Below, piece after piece: positions 17,586 through 25,172 of a stretch of DNA of 64,000 nucleotides. Each line of letters starts with the position of its first letter. Position 1 is the stretch's first letter. A model generated the notes under the pieces. The model made no database searches. It was not told the origin of the DNA and was given only the letters and a program-made list of their open reading frames with translations. The DNA comes from Aureispira sp963837355. GTDB lineage: Bacteria; Bacteroidota; Bacteroidia; Chitinophagales; Saprospiraceae. The DNA is taken from the NCBI GenBank assembly GCA_963837355.1, contig CAWIMY010000007.1:310001-374000 (forward strand), in the 5' to 3' direction. A program made the position numbers and the translations under genes.

Positions 17586-18200
17586 CTACTTAATGCGGCA
17601 GTCGAGCAACGATTGGGAGCCAATGAACCCTTCCAATTTATCGCCAACTTGTATTGGGCCAACTCCTTTGGGCGTTCCCGTAAAAATAACATCGCCCCGC
17701 AACAGCATAAAGTATTTAGAAATATAAACGAGTAGATCATCAAAACCCGTCAACATATCGCTAGTAAGTCCTTGTTGTACCGTCTCGCCATTTTTGGTCA
17801 AGGAAAAATCAATATGCCCTTCTTCGTTGAGGGCTTCTTCTATTGGAATAAAGGTACCAATAGCTGCGGAGTGGTTCCAAGCCTTGGCAATTTCCCAAGG
17901 ATGGCCTTGTTCTTTGCACTGTTGTTGTAAGTCGCGTGCCGTGAAGTCGATGCCTACAGAAACTTCTTGGTAATAATCGCGGGCAAACTGCTTTTGAAGG
18001 TGCTTGCCGTTCTTACAGATTTTCAACAACACTTCTACTTCATAATGAATATCGGTAGAAAAATCAGGATAAAATAGGGGATCGCCGTTTAATAACTGTG
18101 CCGTGTCGGGCTTCAAAAAGAGCAAGGGTGTGGGAGAAATAGGGTTGTTTAGTTCTTTGGCGTGCTCCGCATAGTTGCGGCCAATGCAGATGATTTTCAT
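17586..18200 (-). CDS. Fumarylacetoacetate hydrolase-family protein (204 aa)
   Basis: Cytoplasmic metal-dependent hydrolase or decarboxylase of the short FAH group (acylpyruvase/YcgM-like). The start MKIICIGRNYAEHAKEL is typical. Mg/Mn ligands are present as Glu54 and Glu56 in HYEVEVLLKI and Asp85 in GIDFTARD; the C-terminal GDVIFTGTPKGVGPIQVGD substrate loop is intact. Members cleave acylpyruvates or decarboxylate oxaloacetate; the substrate here is not assignable. It is followed downstream by the kinase gene with a gap of about 86 bp, so joint transcription is possible but there is no functional link. Confidence 0.85.
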   Translation of the reverse strand: MKIICIGRNYAEHAKELNNPISPTPLLFLKPDTAQLLNGDPLFYPDFSTDIHYEVEVLLKICKNGKHLQKQFARDYYQEVSVGIDFTARDLQQQCKEQGHPWEIAKAWNHSAAIGTFIPIEEALNEEGHIDFSLTKNGETVQQGLTSDMLTGFDDLLVYISKYFMLLRGDVIFTGTPKGVGPIQVGDKLEGFIGSQSLLDCRIK

Positions 18201-18484
18201 TTGTTCGTACTTGTCTGGTAATAATAGTGAGTGCTTTGGTAGGGCTAAAAAGACCGTTTTAACGGCTTTCCGCTATCAAAATAAAGAAAGAAGGGCACAA
18301 AAAATACCCGCTTGTCGTTTTTTGTAGAATTTAGAAAAGAAAGCTCGTTATCACTATTTCGTTGTAATTGAATTAAAATTTTGATTAGTAGGCTATTAGT
18401 TTTGGTATTTGCAGTTAGGCGATTTGGTCTTACTCTTATTTGGTGACATTGTTTTAATTAATTACCAAAATAATAACAAAAAGC

Positions 18485-18515
18485 TTGGAACTCGTCTAAA
18501 AGTACCTTATCTTTG
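18485..18515 (+). promoter_or_regulatory. Strong Bacteroidota-type promoter
   Basis: TTG (18485-18487), exactly 20 nt, then TATCTTTG (18508-18515), a full match to TANNTTTG. The expected start is near 18521. No credible coding start follows closely; the next strong signal is the terminator at 19053-19088. Confidence 0.7.
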
Positions 18516-18520
18516 AGGTA

Positions 18521-19088
18521 TCGAATCGTTGTAGAACGCGCTTTGATAGCTAAGTTCAAGTTTTTTACCGACTTTATAAGAGTATTTATTAACAGCACCC
18601 TGATGGTAAATACCACCCACCAAAAACCTATTTTTCTAAAACTGGCCTTCGGGTCGGTTTTAGAATTTTGAAAGAAAACAAGCCAGCGATTTTTACGAGA
18701 AAGATCCTGCTCAACACTTACAACATTACTGCCCGTATCTAAGATACGTTAAGAAAAGTCCCGAACCGATTTGTCATCGGAACGGAACAATGTTGTCTTA
18801 TCTGTCTGTCTACTTAATAAAGTCGTTCCGATACGACTCCACAAAAATGGAGAACGATCGGAACGCTCTTTTTTGGAGGCCTCAACAACAGGTATACCCT
18901 ATGAAAGTTAGCAGGCCTTGCAACCCTAACTCCACTCCAAACGTCTTAGAAACAGAGTCGAAAAAAGCACAGGATTGTCAAAAAGACACTAGAAAGAGAC
19001 TGAATTTTTTCGTTCTGGTTAATACAAATAAAGGGTACCGTTTAAAAAGGTTAAAAGCATTGTCTAAAAGTGGACAATGCTTTTTTTT
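18521..19088 (+). ncRNA. Candidate structured non-coding RNA, about 570 nt
   Basis: Bounded by a consensus promoter and an intrinsic terminator. The interval shows several strong helices: a 12-bp stem closed by a C(UUCG)G tetraloop (18636-18663), GTATC-TAA-GATAC near 18735, CCGAT-N5-ATCGG (about 18766-18780), a long two-part stem CGTTCCGAT/ATCGGAACG enclosing CTCCA/TGGAG (about 18823-18864), and GGCCT/AGGCC (about 18878-18916). The ATCGGAACGGAAC segment at 18776-18788 could also pair with CGTTCCGAT, suggesting alternative folds. I checked for the hallmark segments of RNase P RNA and tmRNA and found none. A 128-codon open frame starting at 18790 runs through the terminator and is not protein-like. 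Identity and function unknown; a long mRNA leader is excluded only if the terminator works. Confidence 0.5.
19053..19088 (+). terminator. Strong intrinsic terminator of the candidate RNA
   Basis: Perfect 12-bp stem AAAAGCATTGTC (19053-19064) with GACAATGCTTTT (19073-19084), an 8-nt loop and T-run to 19088. It ends a transcript from the left, where no protein gene is seen on this strand. Confidence 0.85.
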
Positions 19089-19275
19089 GCCTTTTTTGGG
19101 CAAAAAGAACTTTTACAGGGTAAAATGGCCGAAATTTTCCCATTGTTGGCACAATACTGCCCTGTTTTGCGTTTAATTATAGCGATCTTTGCCAAAACAA
19201 TGAGTAGCATTGGTTGTTTAAATATGAAAGTACACGTCCCTATTGTACATTTAGTAATAAGCTAGTTGAAAAATA

Positions 19276-19719
19276 ATGAAAAAAACCCCAGGCTTTTTTG
19301 CGATCTCTTCTTTAGTCCCTTTGATTTTACTCTTAGTCGTGTCTTGTGCCGATACAGAGCGTAATCCTTCTATCTTGTTAGAAGGTATGGATCAGCAAAA
19401 AATATTGCAAAGTACATCTAATCGAAGCATGGAAAACATTGCTAAAGAAAGCACAGAAATAAGCTTTTCTGTAATTTATGAAGGCGATTTAGATGAGATT
19501 TTATTTAGCTCTACAAGCCACTTGCGCGCGTTGGTAGAAACCTATGAATTACAGTTATCAGAGCCTTTTGAGATTGATGAGCGTATGAAAGGAATCGTAA
19601 TGCGCTCTTATACGACCTTGAAAAATCCCTTGGAAATTGCCAAAGAAATCTCTCGCTGTGAGGAAGTTTTAATGGTAGAAGCTAAGAATTTACCTGAAAC
19701 GGTTGCCCTCTCCTTGTAA
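19276..19719 (+). CDS. Small lipoprotein of unknown function (147 aa)
   Basis: A hydrophobic leader ends in a lipobox (LLLVVSCADTE, Cys at about 24), so the mature protein is lipid-anchored in the envelope. The remaining 120 residues are acidic with predicted alpha/beta character (ISFSVIYEGDLDEILF, LRALVETYELQLSEPFEI, ANDERMKG-like turn, CEEVLMVEAKNLPE). No known domain is recognised. It is monocistronic, between the candidate RNA terminator and the cystathionine beta-synthase promoter. The coding call rests on the lipoprotein signal and frame-typical composition. Confidence 0.7.
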   Translation: MKKTPGFFAISSLVPLILLLVVSCADTERNPSILLEGMDQQKILQSTSNRSMENIAKESTEISFSVIYEGDLDEILFSSTSHLRALVETYELQLSEPFEIDERMKGIVMRSYTTLKNPLEIAKEISRCEEVLMVEAKNLPETVALSL

Positions 19720-19771
19720 TAAGGATTCCTTAAATTTATCGCCCCTGTTTTCCCTAGCCCTAGAGTTTTGT

Positions 19772-19779
19772 TATCTTTG
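19772..19779 (+). promoter_or_regulatory. -7 element before cystathionine beta-synthase gene
   Basis: TATCTTTG matches TANNTTTG exactly. The -33 region (GTTTTCC) is only a partial match. It gives an RNA leader of about 100 nt that contains the nested hairpin at 19793-19850. Confidence 0.55.
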
Positions 19780-19792
19780 CGCCATCTAATTT

Positions 19793-19850
19793 GATGCGAA
19801 GTTCTGTTGTTGAATAGGTTGAATCAACTTGCACAACAGATTCCTGCATC
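19793..19850 (+). promoter_or_regulatory. Nested leader hairpin upstream of cystathionine beta-synthase
   Basis: Three collinear stems: GATGC (19793-19797) with GCATC (19846-19850); CTGTTGT (19804-19810) with ACAACAG (19833-19839); GTTG (19818-19821) with CAAC (19825-19828). No T-run follows, so it is not a simple terminator. It could control translation or mRNA stability. It does not match a riboswitch class known to me. Confidence 0.45.
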
Positions 19851-19887
19851 CTCACAGCGATAGCTACTTCAAAATAACCGCGCAATC

Positions 19888-21252
19888 ATGGCAAAGTATT
19901 ATAACAACATATTGGAAACCATCGGTAATACTCCTTTGGTCAAACTTAATAAAATTGTCAAGGGGCTCCCTTGTACCGTTTTAGCAAAGATAGAAACCAC
20001 CAACCCTGGTAACTCTGTTAAAGACCGCATGGCCGTCAAGATGATTGAAGATGCCGAGGCAAGAGGTGATTTGAAACCTGGCGGAACGATTATCGAATGT
20101 ACTTCTGGAAACACAGGGATGGGGATTGCCATCGCAGGGGTAGTCAAGGGCTACAAAAGCATTTTTACGACCAGCGATAAACAATCCAAAGAAAAAATCG
20201 ACTTGCTCCGTGCCGTAGGAGCCGAGGTTATCGTTTGTCCAACCAATGTTGCTCCTGATGATCCACGCTCTTATTACTCTATTGCAGAGCGCTTGAACAA
20301 AGAAATCCCCAATTCTTATTGGGCCAATCAATACGACAATTTATCCAATCGTTTAGCCCACTACGAAAGTACAGGGCCAGAAATTTGGGAACAAACCGAA
20401 GGTCAAATTACCCACTTTGTAGTTGGTGTAGGAACGGGAGGCACTATTTCAGGAGTAGGCCGCTACCTCAAAGAGCAAAATCCCAATGTCAAGATTTGGG
20501 GTATTGATACTTATGGTTCCGTTTTCAAAAAATACCACGAAACAGGGGAATTTGATCCAAATGAAATCTACCCCTACATCACTGAGGGTATTGGAGAGGA
20601 TATTCTACCTAAGAACGTTGATTTTGAATTGATTGATTTATTTGAGAAAGTAACCGATAAAGATGCAGCAGTAGCAACAAGAGACTTGGCGCGCCTAGAA
20701 GGCATTATGGTGGGCAACTCTGCTGGAGCAGCCATTGCGGGTGTCAACCAGCTCAAAGACCACTTGAAGGAAGACGATTTGGTAGTGGTGTTGTTTCACG
20801 ACCACGCCAGCCGTTACATTGGTAAAATGTTCAACGATGAGTGGATGCGCGAGCGCGGGTTCTTGGACGAGGAAATGACAGTCAAAGACATTATTAGTCA
20901 AAAAGACAGCAAAACGTTCTTCTCTATTGATGCGGCACAAACGGTAAAAGAAGCGCTTCAATTGATGAAAGAAAACGACATTTCGCAAATGCCTGTAATG
21001 AAGGACGGTGAAATTGTAGGTGCCTTGAACGAAAACGATGTCTTGACTTGCTTGTTGGCTAATCCCATCGAAAACAGCGATCAAATTATTGAAAAAATCA
21101 TGGTCGATCCGTTTCCTACTGTCGAAGAAACATTGCCTATCAATAAATTGAACTTATACATCAACAAAAAATCAACCGCTGTTCTTGCTGTTGACAAAGC
21201 AGGCATTCGTCACATTGTGACCAAATACGATATTATCCAAGCCATGAGCTAA
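19888..21252 (+). CDS. cbs: Cystathionine beta-synthase with CBS-domain pair (454 aa)
   Basis: PLP enzyme of the cysteine synthase/cystathionine beta-synthase fold. It condenses serine (or an activated serine) with homocysteine or sulfide; cytoplasmic. The PLP lysine is Lys45 in NPGNSVKDRMA; the SGNTG loop is at 73-77 and the phosphate-binding GTGGT at 182-186. Residues about 335-454 are two CBS motifs (VKEALQLMKENDISQMPVM ... IVTKYDIIQAMS), the regulatory module present in CBS but absent from CysK, which favours cystathionine beta-synthase. Bacterial CBS of this build lacks the heme domain, as here. Own promoter and own terminator, so monocistronic. Whether it prefers homocysteine or sulfide cannot be read from the sequence. 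Confidence 0.88.
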   Translation: MAKYYNNILETIGNTPLVKLNKIVKGLPCTVLAKIETTNPGNSVKDRMAVKMIEDAEARGDLKPGGTIIECTSGNTGMGIAIAGVVKGYKSIFTTSDKQSKEKIDLLRAVGAEVIVCPTNVAPDDPRSYYSIAERLNKEIPNSYWANQYDNLSNRLAHYESTGPEIWEQTEGQITHFVVGVGTGGTISGVGRYLKEQNPNVKIWGIDTYGSVFKKYHETGEFDPNEIYPYITEGIGEDILPKNVDFELIDLFEKVTDKDAAVATRDLARLEGIMVGNSAGAAIAGVNQLKDHLKEDDLVVVLFHDHASRYIGKMFNDEWMRERGFLDEEMTVKDIISQKDSKTFFSIDAAQTVKEALQLMKENDISQMPVMKDGEIVGALNENDVLTCLLANPIENSDQIIEKIMVDPFPTVEETLPINKLNLYINKKSTAVLAVDKAGIRHIVTKYDIIQAMS

Positions 21253-21265
21253 GATAGAAGAGTAA

Positions 21266-21300
21266 TAGAAGGGCGCAACAATTGCGCCCTTCTACTTTTT
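21266..21300. terminator. Bidirectional terminator between cbs and the enoyl-CoA isomerase gene
   Basis: AGAAGGGCGCAA (21267-21278), loop CAA, TTGCGCCCTTCT (21282-21293), then TACTTTTT. It serves the plus-strand cbs gene, and its stem touches the end of the convergent minus-strand gene. Confidence 0.9.
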
Positions 21301-22090
21301 ATACACCTTGTTTGCGCTGTTGCAAATACTTGACTACGCCCCCCATAATGGTTCGGCTCTCTTCCGACATCAACTGCTGGTGTAAGTTGTCCAAATCCGC
21401 TTCAAAATTTACACTCAGGGCATCTACTACGGATGCTTTTAAGGCAATTTTGGTTTGTTGAAAAGCTTGTTGGGGTAATTTTAAATAACGTTGTAGTTTT
21501 TTCTCTGCCACTTCTAACACCTCGTCTAAAGGACACAAACGATCTACTAATCCTATTGCAAGGGCTTGTTCGCCTGTCATAATGGTTCCTTCTAACAAAT
21601 AATGGTAGGCTGTTTTGCGGCCAATCCAAAACGCATACAACTCTAGAATGCCTTTTCTAGGAGCAATACCGACTGCCATTTCATTGAGCCCAATTTGGTA
21701 GCGGTCGTTTTCGGCCATAACGCGGTAATCGCAAGCACAAGCCAAAATACAGCCTCCTGCGGGACTGTGCCCTGTGATGGCGGCAACCAAAGGCTTAGGA
21801 AAAGCGACTAGTTCGGTCGCCAATTGAATGAACGAGCCCCAAAAATGGCGCACGCCTGCGCTGTCATAGTGAAACACTTCTAATAAATCTACACCGCCAC
21901 TAAAAAAGTGATCGTGCCCTGTCAGTAGAACCCCTGCAATGGCTGCTTCTTTGGTGGCATAGCGCACAAAATCGCGCAATTCGTCTACCATTGCCTGATG
22001 GAGGGCATTGGCTTTGCCTCGGCTAAGTTGGACAATGACATAATTATTAGTCGGGGTAATCGTTAAGTATTGGTAGGATAAATCTTTCAT
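21299..22090 (-). CDS. Enoyl-CoA hydratase/isomerase, closest in look to delta3,delta2-enoyl-CoA isomerase (263 aa)
   Basis: Crotonase fold, cytoplasmic. The oxyanion-hole segments FFSGGVDLLEVF and the GHSPAGGCILACACDYRVM segment are present; the second lacks the first catalytic Glu of hydratases but resembles the PAGGC..A..CDYR form of mammalian ECI1. A Glu in GLNEMAVGI is at the place of the isomerase catalytic residue. Together these suggest it shifts cis-3/trans-3-enoyl-CoA to trans-2 for beta-oxidation of unsaturated acids. This fits the acyl-CoA dehydrogenase gene in the same window, though the two are far apart. It precedes no obvious operon partner; rpiB lies upstream on the same strand with a 69-bp gap. 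Confidence 0.8.
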   Translation of the reverse strand: MKDLSYQYLTITPTNNYVIVQLSRGKANALHQAMVDELRDFVRYATKEAAIAGVLLTGHDHFFSGGVDLLEVFHYDSAGVRHFWGSFIQLATELVAFPKPLVAAITGHSPAGGCILACACDYRVMAENDRYQIGLNEMAVGIAPRKGILELYAFWIGRKTAYHYLLEGTIMTGEQALAIGLVDRLCPLDEVLEVAEKKLQRYLKLPQQAFQQTKIALKASVVDALSVNFEADLDNLHQQLMSEESRTIMGGVVKYLQQRKQGV

Positions 22091-22159
22091 TGATGTGCTA
22101 GGTAGTTACTAAAAAAAATAAAGACAGTTGCCTTTTCTGCGTCGAACGAAGGAAGTTGG

Positions 22160-22597
22160 TTAAGTCACTTCAATTTTATCGACACGGCGCTGGTGGCGGC
22201 CTCCTTCAAAATAGCTGTGAAAAAAAGTAGCGACCATTTCGAGAGCCACTGTTTTGGAAACAAAGCGAACGGGCAAGGCCAAGACATTAGCATCGTTGTG
22301 TTGGCGCGCTAATTGTGCTAATTCTTTTGTCCAACAGAGGGCGGCGCGGATACCTTGATGCTTATTGACGGTGATGGCCACTCCATTGCCACTGCCACAA
22401 AGGACAATGCCGTAGTCGGCGCTGCCATCTTGCACGGCATACGCAACAGGATGAGCAAAGTCGGGATAGTCTACCGAATCGTTGGTATCGGTTCCGAAAT
22501 CTTTGATGGCCCAACCTTCTTTGGTCAAGTAAGCCTTAATAGCAGCTTTGTAAGATAGACCAGCGTGGTCACATCCAATGGCTATTGTTTTTTGCAT
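22160..22597 (-). CDS. rpiB: Ribose-5-phosphate isomerase B (145 aa)
   Basis: Interconverts ribose 5-phosphate and ribulose 5-phosphate in the pentose phosphate pathway. The length is normal for RpiB. Motifs: IAIGCDHAG at the N-terminus (Asp10/His11), GTDTNDSVDYPD, and the active-site Cys67 in VLCGSGNGVAI, plus the C-terminal GRHQRRVDKI. It is likely cotranscribed with the downstream enoyl-CoA isomerase gene. Confidence 0.93.
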   Translation of the reverse strand: MQKTIAIGCDHAGLSYKAAIKAYLTKEGWAIKDFGTDTNDSVDYPDFAHPVAYAVQDGSADYGIVLCGSGNGVAITVNKHQGIRAALCWTKELAQLARQHNDANVLALPVRFVSKTVALEMVATFFHSYFEGGRHQRRVDKIEVT

Positions 22598-22775
22598 GGT
22601 TGATGATTGTGTGGTGAGTCAATGTATAGGAAGCGTCTATTTTGTTATCCAAAGGCAGTACTGTATCTTGCTCTTGTCGAGACAACGACAGCGCCCTAAT
22701 GGTTTTTGTAAGATACGGCAACAATTTTTTACCAACCTTATTTTTTTACCAATTCTCAAAAATACCCTTCTAATT

Positions 22776-23168
22776 ATGAAACGTCTTTTTTGTTTTTATG
22801 GATTAATGCTTTGTTTTTTAATGGCTTGCGGACAAGCGCCAACGTCGGCAGGGCAGGAGTTGATTTCTTGGGAAGATTACAATAGAATGAGCCAAGAGCA
22901 AACGGAATGGCAGGTAATTGATGTGCGCACACCAGAGGAATTTGGGGAGGGCAACATTCAGAATGCTGTTAATATGGATTTTTATGCCGATGATTTTGAA
23001 GCGCAATTGGAGCAACTGGACAAAACGCGTCCCTTGGTGTTGTATTGTCGAAGTGGCGGTCGTAGTAATAAAGCGGCGACCCGCTGTAAGGAAATGGGTT
23101 TTGAAACCGTTTACGATATTGATGGAGGCTATGAGCAATGGAAAACCAACCAAGCTGCTGACAAATAG
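22776..23168 (+). CDS. Rhodanese-domain lipoprotein (130 aa)
   Basis: Start 22776 is chosen because it gives a perfect lipoprotein leader (MKRLFCFYGLMLCFLMACGQ, lipid Cys18); the frame extends upstream to 22578 but without such a signal. The remaining residues are one rhodanese domain: WQVIDVRTPEEFGEGNIQNA, the catalytic Cys91 loop YCRSGGRS, and the closing DIDGGYEQW. The active Cys is present, so it can form a persulfide or bind thiol substrates. Periplasmic or outer-membrane anchored. Single rhodaneses of this kind are common in Bacteroidota; the substrate is unknown. It faces away from rpiB with a 178-bp divergent region. Confidence 0.88.
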   Translation: MKRLFCFYGLMLCFLMACGQAPTSAGQELISWEDYNRMSQEQTEWQVIDVRTPEEFGEGNIQNAVNMDFYADDFEAQLEQLDKTRPLVLYCRSGGRSNKAATRCKEMGFETVYDIDGGYEQWKTNQAADK

Positions 23169-23630
23169 AATCGCGTTAACAAACAGCAACAGAACAGTTA
23201 TGTAGAAATGAAATGCATAGTTCTTGCAGACGAAAGTAGAAAAAGCGCTGGAAGAATTGCCCTCAAAAAAGGAAAATTTCAAGGCGCTTTGTAAAAACTA
23301 GCCTGATTTAAATGGTAAACTAAGGGTTTTGGGGATTTTTTGAGCGTAGAAAGCAACTTCTATCTAGAATTCGCGTACTTTTGTGTACTTAAAGCACTAC
23401 TGATGGACAACCTTGGTAGAAACTGCTTGTACGAGGTCTTAAATTTTAGCTGTTTTCTTATGCAAGCGGACAAATTTTAATTACTTTTAGGTGTAACCAA
23501 GTATAGGTAATTGGATTCCTCCTGCCTTCCAATCCGCCCTTGCTCAATAAGCATCGCATACGATTCATTCACTATTCTAACGCTAGCTTCAGACGTACTC
23601 AAAACATAATACGATATAAAATACCCAATA
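23169..23630. other. Intergenic region between the rhodanese and first DUF4097-like gene
   Basis: 462 bp. AAAGCGC (23242-23248) and GCGCTTT (23284-23290) could pair as a loose terminator for the rhodanese gene. TACTTTTG at 23376-23383 matches the -7 consensus but has no good -33 element and is 240 bp before the next gene. Nothing else is visible. Confidence 0.5.
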
Positions 23631-24056
23631 ATGAAGTTGAGATTGTTTGTTACATTGCTGTTCTGTTGGTTTGGAGCTGGAATGTGTTTTTGTCAGGTTA
23701 CAAAAACACTACACCAAACCTTTACCCTAGAGGCAACAGAAAAAGTAAACATCAATGTAGTAGCGAAGAAAATAGAAATGAGAGAAACCAAAGGGACACG
23801 TATTTTGGTAGAAACTAAAGTGACGATCTCCTTGCCCAATAATCGCTTATTGGATTTTGTGTGCAACAGTGGACGCTACGACCTCTCCAAAACCGTCGAT
23901 GCCACTACCCGTGAATTGACCATCTCTTCTAAAAAGACCAATGATGTTATTGTGGTCAAAGGCGAAGAATGTGTAGAAACCCTAGAATACATCATCTATA
24001 TGCCTGCCAGTGTTAAGTTCTCCAACAACAGCACGCTAGTCGATGGTAAAGAATAA
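23631..24056 (+). CDS. Exported protein, paralogue of the next gene (141 aa)
   Basis: A signal peptide (MKLRLFVTLLFCWFGAGMCFCQ) is followed by about 115 residues of beta-rich sequence. The order of segments is shared with the 24465 product: a strand at the N-terminus, an IEMRETKGTRILVETKVTIS block (matching VEIRSTKGSRVIIESHVTLE), NNR/NNS-LLDF/MLEY, a GRYDL/GRYEL turn, then IVVKGEECVETLEYIIYMP (matching IIKGQECAESVRYIVLVP). The first strands resemble the DUF4097 putative-adhesin beta-solenoid, but the protein is much shorter than that family, so the relation is uncertain. One Cys pair position (GEEC / GQEC) is conserved. Function unknown; periplasmic or secreted. Confidence 0.7.
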   Translation: MKLRLFVTLLFCWFGAGMCFCQVTKTLHQTFTLEATEKVNINVVAKKIEMRETKGTRILVETKVTISLPNNRLLDFVCNSGRYDLSKTVDATTRELTISSKKTNDVIVVKGEECVETLEYIIYMPASVKFSNNSTLVDGKE

Positions 24057-24329
24057 ATTATATTTGTTATAACTACTCAATAATAACAAACCCCTCTGCT
24101 TTTATCCCTGAATCTTCAAAAAAAGCTACTTTTTACAACTAAAGTAAAGCGACAGCTGTTTAGATTTCATTGTTCTTAAAGCGCAAATGTCAAAATATAA
24201 TTTGGATAAAAAGCACAACGCTGGAATATATGCCAGTGTTGAGTGATAAATGCCTTATTCTGTAAGGTTTTAGGAGCTTAACTCTTTCTTTATCAGGCCA
24301 TTCAAAAAAGCAACTGAATTAAAATAGGC
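24057..24329. other. Intergenic region between the two exported paralogues
   Basis: No gene. One hairpin CAACGCTGG-N8-CCAGTGTTG (about 24218-24243, one G-T pair) lies in the middle; with no T-run it is only a possible terminator. The promoter of the second paralogue lies just to the right. Confidence 0.5.
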
Positions 24330-24360
24330 TTGTTTTTTCCTTAGAAATTGCTTATCTTTA
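24330..24360 (+). promoter_or_regulatory. Promoter of the second exported paralogue
   Basis: TTG (24330-24332), 20-nt spacer, TATCTTTA (24353-24360). About 100 nt separate it from the ATG at 24465. The -33 neighbourhood AGGCTTGTTTTTTC is the same as at the module A promoter (1451-1464). Confidence 0.6.
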
Positions 24361-24464
24361 GGTTCCCACTTAATTAATACTTTCTACTTTGGTCCCTTTT
24401 TAATTATTTGGTAGTCAATGTAAAACAAGATTTGATCTATCTAACGTCTCGAATTAATCTCCTT

Positions 24465-24887
24465 ATGAAACACTTATTACTGGGTCTACTTTTGCTAGCA
24501 GCTTGTTCTACAAGTTTTGCACAAGCTACGGCCTCTACTAATCAAACTATCAGCGTCGGCGAACTTAACTCCCTAGAGTTAGACCTACGTTCTAGCAATG
24601 TCGAAATTCGATCTACAAAAGGTAGTCGAGTCATTATAGAGTCCCACGTTACGCTTGAAACAGTTAACAACAACAGTATGTTGGAATACCTCATCAAAGC
24701 AGGACGCTACGAGTTGTTGACAACAACCGATGCAGGTGCTAAATCTATACATATTCAACGCAAAGTCAATAGTAATATCCTTATTATCAAAGGACAAGAG
24801 TGTGCAGAAAGCGTACGCTATATTGTCCTTGTTCCCGATTCTATTAAGACAATTAAAGAAAATGGCGTTACCACCCCTGTAGAGTAG
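24465..24887 (+). CDS. Exported protein, paralogue of the 23631 product (140 aa)
   Basis: ATG at 24465 begins a clean signal peptide (MKHLLLGLLLLAACSTSFAQ); a longer frame from 24408 would place 19 polar residues before it. 'LLAACSTS' also resembles a lipobox, so lipidation is possible. The body matches the preceding gene product in order and spacing (VEIRSTKGSRVIIESHVTLE, GRYELL, IIKGQECAESVRYIVLVP). Both are about 140 residues, so they arose by tandem duplication, yet each has its own upstream region. Function unknown. Confidence 0.72.
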   Translation: MKHLLLGLLLLAACSTSFAQATASTNQTISVGELNSLELDLRSSNVEIRSTKGSRVIIESHVTLETVNNNSMLEYLIKAGRYELLTTTDAGAKSIHIQRKVNSNILIIKGQECAESVRYIVLVPDSIKTIKENGVTTPVE

Positions 24888-24916
24888 CGCTGTTGCCCAG
24901 ATTATAGCTAATTATT

Positions 24917-24950
24917 AAGCCATCTTTGATATATTCAAAGGTGGCTTTCT
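24917..24950 (+). terminator. Terminator after the second exported paralogue
   Basis: AAGCCATCTTTG (24917-24928) pairs with CAAAGGTGGCTT (24936-24947) with one G-T pair, then TTCTT. A second small hairpin AAGCGTC-ATC-GACGCTT (24981-24997) with T-rich sequence lies just beyond. Confidence 0.65.
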
Positions 24951-25172
24951 TGCAACAATACCCCGCCGTTTTGGTTTACTAAGCGTCATCGACGCTTTTG
25001 ACATTTTTATTCCACCGTTTTGCCTTTCGCAAAGCTCTACCACAGCACCTAATAGACGCATTGCTACTTTAACAAAACATTGTGTGCTAAACATTGATGT
25101 AAAGTAAACGAATGGCGTATTTTGGTGTATTATTTGTTTAATAGTATTACTATCTTCTGAATAAGCTTTGCT

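Noticed and set aside
18521..19088. Identification as RNase P RNA or tmRNA
   Set aside because: The GAGGAAAGTCC-type and ACAGAA segments of RNase P and the tRNA-like ends of tmRNA are not present.
18790..19176. Open frame of 128 codons, plus strand
   Set aside because: It runs through a strong intrinsic terminator and overlaps several stable hairpins; composition is not protein-like and no start signal is seen.
22578..22775. Longer N-terminus for the rhodanese gene
   Set aside because: The ATG at 22776 starts a perfect lipoprotein leader; upstream residues overlap the rpiB start region and do not resemble a leader.
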